Source of the DNA: DATEDA01 sp963789885
Lineage (GTDB): Bacteria > Pseudomonadota > Gammaproteobacteria > Burkholderiales > SG8-39
Reading direction: 5' to 3'
Length of the DNA: 64,000 nucleotides
Assembly: GCA_963789885.1 (NCBI GenBank)
Contig: CAWBNB010000035.1
Coordinates: forward strand, 1-64,000
Under the pieces are notes generated by a model. It saw only the letters and a list, made by a program, of their open reading frames with translations. It did not search any database and was not told where the DNA came from. Each line of letters opens with the position of its first letter. Position 1 is the first letter of the stretch. Both the position numbers and the translations under genes were made by a program. Of this stretch, positions 23,670 to 32,488 are shown piece after piece.

Positions 23670-24668
23670 ATGCGTCAGGCGGTCTTCGAAGCGCGCTACG
23701 GCCCCGACTGGAACCGGTTCGAGCAGTGGCTCGACCGCGACGAGCGGCGCCGCCGGCGCGCACCGAATGCGGCGCTCGAGCCGGCGCACGTCCTGCCCGA
23801 CGTGGACGTGCCGCAGGCGTACCGTCGCATCTGCCAGCATCTCGCGCTCGCCCGCGACCGGCAGTACAGCCCCGAGCTCGTCGACCGGCTGAACCGGCTC
23901 GCGCTCCGCGGCCACCACCTGCTCTACGGCGCGCGGGCTCGGCGCGGCGCCGCGCGCAGCCTCGAGTTCCTCCTCGCGGGCTTCCCCCGCCTCGTGCGCG
24001 CGGAGCGCGCGTTCGTCATCGCGGCGGCGTGCCTCTTCTTCGGCCCGGTGCTCGCGCTGATCGCGGCGCTGCAGGCGTACCCCGACTTCATCTACTACCT
24101 GGTCGACCCGGGACAGCTCGCGCGGTTCCAGGAGATGTACGACCCGGCCAACAAGCGGCTCGGGATGCGCGACGCCGACGACAACGTCGCGATGTTCGGC
24201 TTCTACATCTTCAACAACGTGAAGATCGGATTCCAGACCTTCGCCACCGGCCTCGCGTTCGGGCTCGGCACGCTCTTCTACCTCGTCGTCAACGGGGTGA
24301 TGATCGGTGCCATCGCCGGCTATCTCACCGGCATCGGCTACGGCACGTCGTTCTGGTCGTTCGTGAGCGGCCATAGCGCGCTCGAGCTCGTCGCGATCGC
24401 GATCTCCGGCGCTGCCGGCCTGCGGCTCGGCGCCGCGCTGGTCGCCCCGGGTGGCCGCTCCAGGAAGGCCGCGCTCGTGGACGCGGCGCAGCCCGCCGTA
24501 CGGCTGATGTACGGGGCGGCCGCCATGTTCCTCCTGGCGGCGTTCGTCGAGGCGTTCTGGTCGCCGCTCACCGCCTTCCCGCCGCCGACGAAATACGCGG
24601 TCGGCGCGATCGTGTGGGCGGTCGTCCTCGGCTGGCTCGTGCTCGGGGGACGTGCCCGTGGAGCTTGA
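23670..24668 (+). CDS. Stage II sporulation protein M (SpoIIM)-like membrane protein
   Basis: This 332-residue protein has a soluble helical N-terminal part (about 1-110) and six or so membrane segments. The SpoIIM region has FNNVKIGFQTFATGLAFGLG and SGHSALELVAIAISGAAGLRLG, the H-x-x-x-E pattern typical of the family. Despite the name, such proteins are widespread in non-sporulating bacteria next to RDD and MoxR genes. It overlaps the next gene by 17 nt. Confidence 0.87.
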   Translation: MRQAVFEARYGPDWNRFEQWLDRDERRRRRAPNAALEPAHVLPDVDVPQAYRRICQHLALARDRQYSPELVDRLNRLALRGHHLLYGARARRGAARSLEFLLAGFPRLVRAERAFVIAAACLFFGPVLALIAALQAYPDFIYYLVDPGQLARFQEMYDPANKRLGMRDADDNVAMFGFYIFNNVKIGFQTFATGLAFGLGTLFYLVVNGVMIGAIAGYLTGIGYGTSFWSFVSGHSALELVAIAISGAAGLRLGAALVAPGGRSRKAALVDAAQPAVRLMYGAAAMFLLAAFVEAFWSPLTAFPPPTKYAVGAIVWAVVLGWLVLGGRARGA

Positions 24669-26130
24669 GAAGCTGAGCGTGCAGCTGCGTCCGCGCGGCG
24701 GCTGGGAGGCGCTCGACCTCGGCTTCCAGATGGCGCGCAGCTGGTGGCGGCCGGTGTGGGGCGTGTGGTGCGCGGTGTACCTGCCGGCGGCGATCGTGCT
24801 CCACGCCGTCTTCTGGGAGACGCCCGCCTACGCGGTCGTGGCGTTGTGGTGGCTGAAGCCGGTGTTCGACCGGTTCGTGCTGCACGTCGTCAGCCGCGCG
24901 GTGTTCGGCACGCTGCCCACCGTGGCCGAGGCGCTCGCCGCGTGGCGGGACATCCTGCAACCGGGCCTCGCCGCCGGCCTCCTCTGGGTGCAGCGGCTCA
25001 GCCCGTGGCGCTCGTTCACGCTGCCGGTGTGGCAGCTCGAGAAGCAGACGGGCCGCGCCGCGCACGAGCGCCGCGCCGCGCTCGGGCGGCGCATGGCCGG
25101 GTACGGCGGCTGGCTCACCCTGATCGCGGCGACCTTCGAAGGGATCGTGTTCCTCTCCGCGCTGCTCCTCGTGGCGCTGCTCGCGCCCGCGGGCGCCTCG
25201 CCGGGCTTCGAGTTCTCGGAGGTCTTCCGCGGCGGGAGCGAGGAGCCCTCCGGCTGGGACCTCCACCGGAGCCTGTGCTACGTCGCGGCGGTATCGGTCA
25301 TCGAGCCGATCTACGTCGCGGCGGGGTTTTCCCTCTACCTCAATCGCCGCGCGATCCTCGAAGGGTGGGACATCGAGCTCGCGCTCCGCCGGCTCGACGA
25401 GCGGCTCCGGCTGCTGAAGACCGCTGCGGTGTCGGTGCTGGTCGCGATATGCGTGGCGGCGGCGCCGCCGTCGGCAACGGCAGCCGACAAGTCGGCGAAG
25501 GCGGAGATCAGGGAGGTGCTCAAGGCACCCGAGTTCCAGACCTCGAAGGAGGCGATGACCTGGCGCTACCGCGGCGAGCGCAAGGAGCGGGAAGCCGGCC
25601 GCTCGAGCGACTTCTGGGACAACGTCGGCGCCTTCCTCGCGCAGATTTCGCAGTCGCTCCTGTGGATCGCCGCCGCGGCGGGCGTCGTCGCGCTGCTCCT
25701 CTTCCTGCGGCGTTACCTGCCGCAGTTCCTGGCCGAGAACCCCGACCGGTATCGCCCCCCCGACGCGCTGTTCGGGCTCGCGGTGACGCCCGAGTCGCTG
25801 CCGGACGACGTGGCCGGCACCGCCGCGCAGCTCGCGCGCGAAGGCCGGCTCCGCGAAGCGCTGTCGCTCCTCTATCGCGGGGCGCTCTCGGTGCTCGTGC
25901 ACCGCGACCACGTGCCCCTCGCCGAAGGCGACACCGAGGGCGACTGCCTGCGCGCCGCGCGGAAAGCGCTGCCACAGGATGCGTCCGGCTACTTCGGCCG
26001 CCTCGTCCGCGCGTGGCAGGCCGCCGCCTATGCCGGCCGGCTGCCTGGCGTCGCCGAAGCCGAGGCCCTCGCGCGCGACTGGGCGCCGGTGTTCGCGCCG
26101 CGGCCCGCTGAATCCCCATCGCCAACGTGA
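24652..26130 (+). CDS. DUF4129 domain membrane protein
   Basis: The protein has 492 residues from GTG 24652, or two fewer from GTG 24658, which has a better spaced GGGGGA. Four or five membrane helices fill the first 290 residues. An isolated helix follows (SLLWIAAAAGVVALLLFL) and then the C-terminal cytoplasmic DUF4129 domain, with LLYRGALSVLVHRDHVPLAEGDTEGDCLR. DUF4129 proteins occur with transglutaminase or MoxR/DUF58 sets. Coupled to the next gene by a 4-nt GTGA overlap. Confidence 0.85.
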   Translation: MPVELEKLSVQLRPRGGWEALDLGFQMARSWWRPVWGVWCAVYLPAAIVLHAVFWETPAYAVVALWWLKPVFDRFVLHVVSRAVFGTLPTVAEALAAWRDILQPGLAAGLLWVQRLSPWRSFTLPVWQLEKQTGRAAHERRAALGRRMAGYGGWLTLIAATFEGIVFLSALLLVALLAPAGASPGFEFSEVFRGGSEEPSGWDLHRSLCYVAAVSVIEPIYVAAGFSLYLNRRAILEGWDIELALRRLDERLRLLKTAAVSVLVAICVAAAPPSATAADKSAKAEIREVLKAPEFQTSKEAMTWRYRGERKEREAGRSSDFWDNVGAFLAQISQSLLWIAAAAGVVALLLFLRRYLPQFLAENPDRYRPPDALFGLAVTPESLPDDVAGTAAQLAREGRLREALSLLYRGALSVLVHRDHVPLAEGDTEGDCLRAARKALPQDASGYFGRLVRAWQAAAYAGRLPGVAEAEALARDWAPVFAPRPAESPSPT

Positions 26131-27242
26131 GCCGCCAGGCACTCTGGGCCGTCGTGCTCGTCGTCGCCGTGCTCGGCGGTGCGGTGTGGTTCTTCAACAA
26201 CTTCGAGCGCGTCCCCGACCGGGAGTGGACCGGCTACCAGGGCGAAGCGCGACGGAACGGCTTCCTCGCGGCCGAGCGCCTCCTCGACCGGATGGGCATG
26301 CGGGTCCGCCATCTCAAGACGCCGATCGAGCTCCGCGAGCTTCCCCCCAACGGCACACTGATCCTGCCCGCGCGCCGGAACGCCCTCGCGCCGGCCGAGC
26401 GCGAGCGGCTCACCGGGTGGGTCGACGGCGGCGGACACCTCGTCGTCGAGAACGAGAACCACCGCCTGCCCGACCCGGTCCTCGACTCGCTCGGCGTCAA
26501 GCGCGAGCCGGTGAAGCTGCCCGGGCAGATCCGCCCGACGGAGGTGCGCCTGCCGCATGCGCCCGAAGCGCTCAAGGTCACGCTCGCGTCCGATCGGACG
26601 CTGATTGCGCCCGCGGGTGCGTTCCAGGTACAAGGCAACAAGGCGACGCAGCTCGTGCACTTCAAGCGCGGGCGCGGCCAGGTGACGGTGCTGAACGACT
26701 TCGGGTTCATGCGCAACTGGTCGATCGGCCAGAACGACCACGCCGAGTTCCTGTGGCAGCTCGTGCGCTTCCAGCCCGGCACGGCCGCGGTGTTCGTGTT
26801 CGACAATCCGCAGAAGCTCTCGCTCGTGCAGTGGCTGACGGACAACGCGTGGGCGGTGCTCGCCGCCGGCGCGCTGCTGCTCGTGGCCTGGCTGTGGCGG
26901 ATCGCGCCGCGCTTCGGCCCGATCGCGCCCGACCCGGAGCCGGCGCGCCGGCGCCTGCTCGACCATCTGCGCGCGAGCGGCCGCTTCCAGTGGTCGGCGG
27001 GCGGCGCCGCGACGCTCGCCGAGGCGGCGCGCGAGGCGGCGCTGCGGCGGGTCGCCCGTGCCCAGCCGGACTTTGCGGGCCTCGGACCGGCGGAGCGCCG
27101 CGCGCGGCTCGCCGCGAGCTTCGACCTGCCGGCCGAGGAAGCGGGCCGCGTGCTGCGGCCGGTGCAGAACCTGCAGCCGGCGGAGTTCCTGAGCGCGATG
27201 CGCGTGTTCCAGCGCATCCACGAGCGGCTCGCGCGCCGCTAG
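26127..27242 (+). CDS. DUF4350 domain protein
   Basis: Starting with the GTG at 26127, the protein has 371 residues: an N-terminal anchor (ALWAVVLVVAVLGGAVWFF), a periplasmic domain and a second helix (WAVLAAGALLLVAWLW) near residue 245, with a cytoplasmic tail. The early EARRNGFLAAERLLDRMGM and the L(I)LPARRNALAPAERERLTGWVDGGGHLVVEN block are the DUF4350 signature, resembling a GATase-like fold. A standard member of MoxR/DUF58 operons. Function unknown. Confidence 0.84.
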   Translation: MSRQALWAVVLVVAVLGGAVWFFNNFERVPDREWTGYQGEARRNGFLAAERLLDRMGMRVRHLKTPIELRELPPNGTLILPARRNALAPAERERLTGWVDGGGHLVVENENHRLPDPVLDSLGVKREPVKLPGQIRPTEVRLPHAPEALKVTLASDRTLIAPAGAFQVQGNKATQLVHFKRGRGQVTVLNDFGFMRNWSIGQNDHAEFLWQLVRFQPGTAAVFVFDNPQKLSLVQWLTDNAWAVLAAGALLLVAWLWRIAPRFGPIAPDPEPARRRLLDHLRASGRFQWSAGGAATLAEAAREAALRRVARAQPDFAGLGPAERRARLAASFDLPAEEAGRVLRPVQNLQPAEFLSAMRVFQRIHERLARR

Positions 27243-27267
27243 GAAACCATTTCGACGAGGGCATTTG

Positions 27268-28248
27268 ATGACGACGAAGATTCCGGCGGAACAGCTCGAG
27301 CAGGCGGTCAAGGTGGTCGGCGCGATGCGCGCGCAGATCGCGCGCGCGATGGTCGGCCAGGCCGAGGTGGTCGAGCAGACGATCGCGGCGCTCCTCGCCG
27401 GCGGCCACGTGCTGATCGAGGGCGTGCCCGGGCTCGGCAAGACGCTGCTCGTGCGCGCGCTCGCGAAGACCTTCGACGGCCGCTTCGCGCGCATCCAGTT
27501 CACGCCCGACCTGATGCCGGCCGACGTCACCGGGCACACGCTCTACGACCAGTCGACCGGCCAGTTCACCACGCGACGCGGGCCGGTGTTCACGAACCTC
27601 CTCCTCGCCGACGAGATCAACCGGGCGCCGGCGAAGACGCAGGCGGCGCTGCTCGAGGTGATGCAGGAGGGCCAGGTGACGATCGAGGGCACGCCGCACC
27701 CGCTCGAGCCGCCGTTCATGGTGCTCGCGACGCAGAACCCGATCGAGCAGGAAGGCACGTACGCCCTCCCCGAGGCCCAGCTCGACCGGTTCCTGCTCAA
27801 GGTGCGGATCGACTATCCGCCGGCTGCGGAAGAGACCGACATGGTCAAGCGCATCACCACCGGCCAGGTGGGAGACAAGCTCAACGTCGACGCGGTCGCG
27901 ACCCTGATCAAGCCGGGCGCGGTGCTCGCGCTGCAGACGATCGCGGCGGCGGTGACGATCGACGACGCGGTGCTCGACTACGCGGTGCGCATCGCCCGCG
28001 CCACGCGCACCTGGAACGGCGTCGCGGCCGGCGCCGGCCCGCGCGGCGGCATTGCGATCGCGCGCTCGGCGCGCGCGGCGGCGCTCATCGCCGGACGCGA
28101 CTTCGTGACTCCCGACGACGTGAAGCGCATGGCGCTCCCCGCGCTCCGGCATCGCGTCACGCCGGCACCGGAGCTGGAGATCGAGGGGCACTCGAGCGAC
28201 ACGATCCTGAAGTCGCTGCTGGAAAAGGTCGAGGCGCCGAGGACCTGA
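27268..28248 (+). CDS. MoxR family AAA+ ATPase
   Basis: The ATG at 27268 gives 326 residues. Walker A is EGVPGLGKTLL at 51-61, Walker B NLLLADEINRAPAKTQ near 110-125, and sensor 1 MVLATQNPIEQEGTYALPEAQLDRF. MoxR ATPases act as chaperones that mature partner complexes, often with VWA-domain proteins, here most likely the following DUF58 protein. It is cytoplasmic. A GAGG ribosome binding site lies before the ATG; the TTG immediately upstream is not needed. Confidence 0.94.
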   Translation: MTTKIPAEQLEQAVKVVGAMRAQIARAMVGQAEVVEQTIAALLAGGHVLIEGVPGLGKTLLVRALAKTFDGRFARIQFTPDLMPADVTGHTLYDQSTGQFTTRRGPVFTNLLLADEINRAPAKTQAALLEVMQEGQVTIEGTPHPLEPPFMVLATQNPIEQEGTYALPEAQLDRFLLKVRIDYPPAAEETDMVKRITTGQVGDKLNVDAVATLIKPGAVLALQTIAAAVTIDDAVLDYAVRIARATRTWNGVAAGAGPRGGIAIARSARAAALIAGRDFVTPDDVKRMALPALRHRVTPAPELEIEGHSSDTILKSLLEKVEAPRT

Positions 28249-28256
28249 CGCGCCGC

Positions 28257-29564
28257 ATGCTGATCCCGACCAACCGACTGGTCTGGGCCGCCGCCGCGCT
28301 GGTGGGGCTGGGCGTCTTCGTGTCGATCCTTCCGGAGTTCGCGCACGTCTGGTCGGTCGCTGCCGTGCTGCTCGTCGTATTCGCGGCGGTGGATGCGCTT
28401 GCGGCGCTCCGGATCCGGCCGCCGGCAGCGCTGCGCGTCCTGCCGGGCTCGTTACCGCTCGGCGTCGCGCACGACGTGACGCTGCGGCTCGCGAACCCGG
28501 TCGCCGCGGCGGTGACCTGCGACGTCCACGATCATCATCCGGCGGGGGCGGAGGTGCACGGGCTGCCGCAGCGCGTGACCGTCCCGGCGCGCGGCTGGGC
28601 GGAGATCCGCTACAGCCTGAAGCCGGTCACGCGCGGCGAGCTCGCGTTCGGACTGGTCGAGGCGCGCCTCGTGTCGCGCGCCGGGCTGTGGCACGTGCGA
28701 CGACGGCTCGGCGAAGGCTCGTCGACGCGCGTCTACCCGAACTTCGCGGCGCTCACGAAGTTCGCGCTGCTCGCGACCGACAACCGGCTATCGCAGATCG
28801 GCGTACTGCAGCGGCGGCGGCGGGGCGAAGGCCTCGACTTCCATCAGTTGCGCGAGTACCGCGAGGGCGACAGCCAGCGCCAGGTCGACTGGAAGGCGAC
28901 CGCGCGCATGCGCAAGCTCGTCTCGCGCGAGTACCAGGACGAGCGCGACCAGCAGATCGTGCTGCTGATCGACTGCGGGCGCCGGATGAACGCGCAGGAC
29001 GCCGAGCTCTCACACTTCGACTACGTGCTGAACGCGGCGCTGCTCCTCGCCTACGTCTCGTTGCGACAGGGCGACGCGGTCGGGTTCCTCGCGCTCGCCG
29101 ACGATCCGCGGTGGTTCGCGCCGCGGAAGTCGACCTCGACCGTGAGCCTGATCCTGAACCGCGTCTACGACCTGCACCCGACGCTGAAGACGACCGACTA
29201 CTACAGCGCCGCGCTCGAGCTGATGAAGCACCTGCGCAAGCGCGCGCTGGTCGTGATCCTCTCCAACCTGCGCGACGAGGACGACGACACGCTCGCGCCG
29301 GCCCTGAAGATGCTCCAGTCGCACCACCTCGTGCTGTTCGCGTCCCTGCGCGAAGGGATACTCTCGCGCGCGCTCGCCACACGCATCGACTCGTTCGACC
29401 GCGCGCTGACGCACGCCGCGACCGCCGAATACCTGCAGCGGCGCGAGCTCGCATTCCGGCGGCTCGAGCGCGGCGGCGCGGTGTGCCTCGACGTCGAGCC
29501 GGCCGATCTGCCGATCGCGCTGGTGAACCGCTACATCGACATCAAGCGGAGCGGGCGGCTGTAG
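28257..29564 (+). CDS. DUF58 domain protein (VWA-like)
   Basis: The 435-residue protein has two N-terminal membrane helices and a periplasmic beta domain. The DUF58 core contains RRRRGEGLDFHQLREYREGD followed by RQVDWKATARMRKLVSREY. The VWA-like domain has VLLIDCGRRM where metal-binding VWA proteins have D-x-S-x-S, so the MIDAS is degenerate (Cys and Arg in place of serines). The partner of MoxR ATPases. It ends the seven-gene plus-strand run that began at 22066. Confidence 0.9.
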   Translation: MLIPTNRLVWAAAALVGLGVFVSILPEFAHVWSVAAVLLVVFAAVDALAALRIRPPAALRVLPGSLPLGVAHDVTLRLANPVAAAVTCDVHDHHPAGAEVHGLPQRVTVPARGWAEIRYSLKPVTRGELAFGLVEARLVSRAGLWHVRRRLGEGSSTRVYPNFAALTKFALLATDNRLSQIGVLQRRRRGEGLDFHQLREYREGDSQRQVDWKATARMRKLVSREYQDERDQQIVLLIDCGRRMNAQDAELSHFDYVLNAALLLAYVSLRQGDAVGFLALADDPRWFAPRKSTSTVSLILNRVYDLHPTLKTTDYYSAALELMKHLRKRALVVILSNLRDEDDDTLAPALKMLQSHHLVLFASLREGILSRALATRIDSFDRALTHAATAEYLQRRELAFRRLERGGAVCLDVEPADLPIALVNRYIDIKRSGRL

Positions 29565-29687
29565 CAGCCGGCGTTTGGCCGCCTTGATGTCTGCTGGCGT
29601 GTGTTCCAGTCATCGGTTAGAGTCGCGCCCGGGAGCCGGAATGAATAACCATAATTTCCCAACGGTCTTACCAGGGAAGGCCGTCAG

Positions 29688-30056
29688 TTGCTTCGAGCGG
29701 TCGCGCGCTTCACCGCAGGTTTCGTTGTCGTAGTCTGCGTCGCAATCGCCTCCGGCTGCGTGGTCTACGAGACCGCGCCGGGCGTCTACGTCACCTCGCC
29801 ACCCTCGCCGTCGTTCGATCGATCCTGGTCCGCTGCGGTCGGCGCCCTGGAGGACCAGGGCGTCCGCATCACCGCCGAGGACCGCAGCGCCGGGCAGGTG
29901 CGCGGTACTCGCGACGGCATCGACGTCGTGGCGAACGTCCGGACGCAAGCCGACGGCAGCGTCCGCGTCGAGTTCAACACTTCCGGCGCCACCGCGCGCG
30001 ATCCGACGCTGATCGAGCGCATCTCACGCGCCTACGACCGGCGCATGGGCCGCTGA
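29688..30056 (+). CDS. Small lipoprotein of unknown function
   Basis: The only in-frame start before the signal sequence is the TTG at 29688, giving 122 residues. A hydrophobic segment (FTAGFVVVVCVAIASGC) ends in a lipobox, ASGC, with Cys24 lipidated. The mature part has SFDRSWSAAVGALEDQGVRI and strand-rich blocks resembling DUF3568-type lipoproteins. No catalytic motif. It lies alone between the DUF58 operon and the formylglycine enzyme. The 29565-29687 gap is AT-richer and may hold its promoter. Confidence 0.7.
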   Translation: MLRAVARFTAGFVVVVCVAIASGCVVYETAPGVYVTSPPSPSFDRSWSAAVGALEDQGVRITAEDRSAGQVRGTRDGIDVVANVRTQADGSVRVEFNTSGATARDPTLIERISRAYDRRMGR

Positions 30057-30147
30057 CGGCGTTGAGGCTCGACCAGGTGAACGCCGCGGCGCCCAGGCAT
30101 CCCGAGCGGAAGGACAACCCGGCGTTCGAGTAGCGCCGTTTGCATTC

Positions 30148-31143
30148 ATGGAGATCGGTTCGTCCACCCGGGACGCCAAGCCCGTCCGCGGTCCCGCTCC
30201 TCCCGGCAAGCCGCCCGCCGAAGGCATGGCCTGGGTCCCCGGCGGGACCTTCCTCATGGGGTCCGACCATCACTATCCCGAGGAAGCCCCGGCGCACCGG
30301 GTGACGGTGAGTGGCTTCTGGATCGACCGGTACGTCGTGACCAACGCCGATTTCCGCCGCTTCGTCGAGGCGACCGGCTACGTGACGCTCGCCGAGCGCC
30401 CGGTGAACCCGGCGGACTACCCCGGCGCGAAACCGGCGCTGCTCGAACCTTCGGCCGTGGTCTTCCGCAAGACCGCGGGCCCGGTCGATCTGCGGCATCC
30501 CCACAACTGGTGGACGTATGTGCGCGGCGCGAACTGGCGGCATCCGCGCGGGCCCGGCACCACGCTCCAGGGGCTATGGAAGCATCCGGTCGTGCACCTG
30601 GCGTACGAGGACGTCGAGGCTTATGTCGCGTGGGCGGGAAAGGCGCTGCCGACGGAAGCCGAATGGGAGTTCGCTGCGCGCGGCGGGCTCGACGGCGCGG
30701 AGTACGTCTGGGGAGACGAGCTCATGCCCGGGGGCAAGCACATGTGCAACCACTGGCAGGGCGAGTTCCCGTGGCAGAACCTGGTCGAGGACGGCTACGA
30801 ATGGACGGCGCCGGTCGGCGCCTTTCCGCCGAACGGCTACGGCCTCTACGAGATGACCGGAAACGTCTGGGAGTGGACCACCGACTGGTACCAGGCGCAC
30901 GGCGAGATCGCGCACGCGTGCTGCACGCTCGACAACCCGCGCGGCGGCGAGGCCGACCGGAGCTACGACCCGCGCCTGCCCGAGCCCCGCATCCCGCGCA
31001 AGGTGATGAAGGGCGGCTCCTATCTGTGCGCGCCCAACTACTGCCGGCGCTACCGGCCGGCGGCCCGCATGGCGCAGCCCGTGGACACCGCGATCGGCCA
31101 TCTCGGCTTCCGCTGCATCGTGCGGGTCGCGAGCGGAGCGTAG
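30148..31143 (+). CDS. Formylglycine-generating enzyme (sulfatase-modifying factor)
   Basis: The 331-residue protein shows the FGE-sulfatase fold throughout: GMAWVPGGTFLMGSD at 26-40, ALPTEAEWEFAARGG at 166-180, and NVWEWTTDWY at 239-248. Both redox-active cysteines of true FGE are present, Cys294 and Cys299 in GGSYLCAPNYCRRYRPAARM, which bind copper and oxidise a sulfatase cysteine to formylglycine. There is no signal peptide, so it acts in the cytoplasm before any export. The cognate sulfatase is three genes downstream. The early GHLGFRC end is also family-typical. Confidence 0.93.
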   Translation: MEIGSSTRDAKPVRGPAPPGKPPAEGMAWVPGGTFLMGSDHHYPEEAPAHRVTVSGFWIDRYVVTNADFRRFVEATGYVTLAERPVNPADYPGAKPALLEPSAVVFRKTAGPVDLRHPHNWWTYVRGANWRHPRGPGTTLQGLWKHPVVHLAYEDVEAYVAWAGKALPTEAEWEFAARGGLDGAEYVWGDELMPGGKHMCNHWQGEFPWQNLVEDGYEWTAPVGAFPPNGYGLYEMTGNVWEWTTDWYQAHGEIAHACCTLDNPRGGEADRSYDPRLPEPRIPRKVMKGGSYLCAPNYCRRYRPAARMAQPVDTAIGHLGFRCIVRVASGA

Positions 31144-31168
31144 CGACGATGCGGGCGGCGGAGAACCC

Positions 31169-31546
31169 ATGCAAGCAGCGCTGATCGAGATCGCGCGCTA
31201 CGTATCGCTCAGTCTAAGTGCGCTCGCCATCCTGGCCATCGTGATCGGCGCCGTCGAAGCGGTGATCGGCATCGCCCGCGACTTGCTGGCCCGAAACACC
31301 GGCAACGACGAGCGGCGCGCCGTCTGGCTCGGGTTCGCGCGCTGGCTCGTCTCCGGACTGACGTTCCAGCTCGCCGCCGACATCGTCCAGACAACGGCCG
31401 CGCCGACGTGGGACGAGATCGGGCGGGTGGCCGCCATCGCCGGCATCCGCACCTTCCTCACGTTCTTCCTGGATCGCGACATCGATGCCGTCAGCCAGCG
31501 CGAGCGCGATCGACGTTCAAGAGACGACGATGCAAGGCGCGCTTGA
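31169..31546 (+). CDS. DUF1622 family membrane protein
   Basis: The 125-residue protein has an N-terminal helix (LSLSALAILAIVIGAVEAVIG) and a second around residues 50-70. The block RRAVWLGFARWLVSGLTFQLAADIVQTTAAPTWDEIG is the DUF1622 core, with the conserved LxxALxFxxAADI pattern. GGAG precedes the ATG. Function unknown. The 3' end overlaps the start of the MarC-like gene by 17 nt. Confidence 0.87.
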   Translation: MQAALIEIARYVSLSLSALAILAIVIGAVEAVIGIARDLLARNTGNDERRAVWLGFARWLVSGLTFQLAADIVQTTAAPTWDEIGRVAAIAGIRTFLTFFLDRDIDAVSQRERDRRSRDDDARRA

Positions 31547-31943
31547 AGCGAGCGCCCTGATTGGGCTGGGCGCGGTGTTCACGCTGCTCTTCATAACGCT
31601 CGGGCCGCTCAAGATCGTCGGCCCCTTCGTGCAGCTGACGCGCGAAGCGGACGAGGCGACGATGAAGAAAATCGCCGTGCGCGCGTTCGCCCTCGCGCTC
31701 GCGCTGATCGCGGTGGTGGTCGGAGGATTCGTCGGCCAGGCGCTGCTCGAGAACTGGAACATCTCGGTCCCGGCGTTGCTGCTCGCGGGCGGGATCATCT
31801 TCCTCCTCGTCGGGCTGAGCCTGGTGCTCGAGCAGTATCAGCCCGTGCACGCTCTCGGCGCGGTACTCGGTGTGCTCCAGGTCGCCCTCGCCGTGGAGAT
31901 GATCCTGCGTGCAATGTACCAGCTCGGAGTGCTCAATGGCTAG
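31530..31943 (+). CDS. MarC/UPF0056-like membrane protein
   Basis: The ATG at 31530 gives 137 residues and four predicted helices. FITLGPLKIVGPFVQLTREAD and ISVPALLLAGGIIFLLVGLSLV match the MarC family helix 1 and the GGI(L)LF segment. At 137 residues it is shorter than most MarC proteins (about 200). MarC proteins are inner-membrane proteins without proven function. An ATG at 31485 lies inside the previous gene and is disfavoured. It overlaps the DUF202 gene by 8 nt. Confidence 0.68.
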   Translation: MQGALEASALIGLGAVFTLLFITLGPLKIVGPFVQLTREADEATMKKIAVRAFALALALIAVVVGGFVGQALLENWNISVPALLLAGGIIFLLVGLSLVLEQYQPVHALGAVLGVLQVALAVEMILRAMYQLGVLNG

Positions 31944-32409
31944 CGATCCCAAGGCACGAGTGACCGCGGAGTCCGATGCCGGACGCATCAACGTCGAGCT
32001 GGCATCGCGGCGGACCGGAATGTCGTTTCAGCGCACGCGCATGAGCGCCGACCGGACGCTGATGTCGGTCATTCGCACGTCGCTCTCGCTGATCGGCTTC
32101 GGCTTCACGATCTTCCAGGTGTTCCGGAAGGCGCACGAAGCGGGCATGCTGAAGGGCAGCAACGCTGCCCACAATTTCGGCGTCGCGCTGGTGCTGCTCG
32201 GCATAGCGGTGCTCACCGTCGGCATCGGCTATCACATCGTGTTCATGTACGGGCTGCGCAAGGAACGCGCGCAGCTCAAGGCGGACGGACTGGTGCACGC
32301 CGAGAGCGTCTTCCCGGTCTCGCTGACCCTGATGACGGCGCTGCTGCTGCTGGCGATCGGCTTCTTCGCCATCGCGAGCATGGTGTTCGGCATCGGCCCG
32401 TTCGAGTAA
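31936..32409 (+). CDS. DUF202 family membrane protein
   Basis: From the ATG at 31936 the protein has 157 residues. The DUF202 signature is clear: MSFQRTRMSADRTLMSVIRTSL followed by a first helix, then two more helices. DUF202 proteins (YidH-type) are small inner-membrane proteins of unknown function, here linked to DUF1622 and MarC-like genes between the FGE and its sulfatase. Confidence 0.85.
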   Translation: MASDPKARVTAESDAGRINVELASRRTGMSFQRTRMSADRTLMSVIRTSLSLIGFGFTIFQVFRKAHEAGMLKGSNAAHNFGVALVLLGIAVLTVGIGYHIVFMYGLRKERAQLKADGLVHAESVFPVSLTLMTALLLLAIGFFAIASMVFGIGPFE

Positions 32410-32422
32410 CGAGAACCAGGAC

Positions 32423-32468
32423 CCTGAGGCGAAGGTCGCCTCAGGCAATCGCGGTCGCAGGCGACCGC
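32423..32468 (+). other. Two intercistronic stem-loops before the sulfatase gene
   Basis: A perfect 10-bp stem (CCTGAGGCGA, loop AGG, TCGCCTCAGG; 32423-32445) is followed by an 8-bp palindrome (GCGGTCGC, AG, GCGACCGC; 32451-32468). No T-run follows, so they are more likely processing or stabilising elements than terminators. A strong AAGGAG precedes the sulfatase ATG shortly after. Confidence 0.6.
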
Positions 32469-32488
32469 TCCATAGCAAGGAGAAGTAA

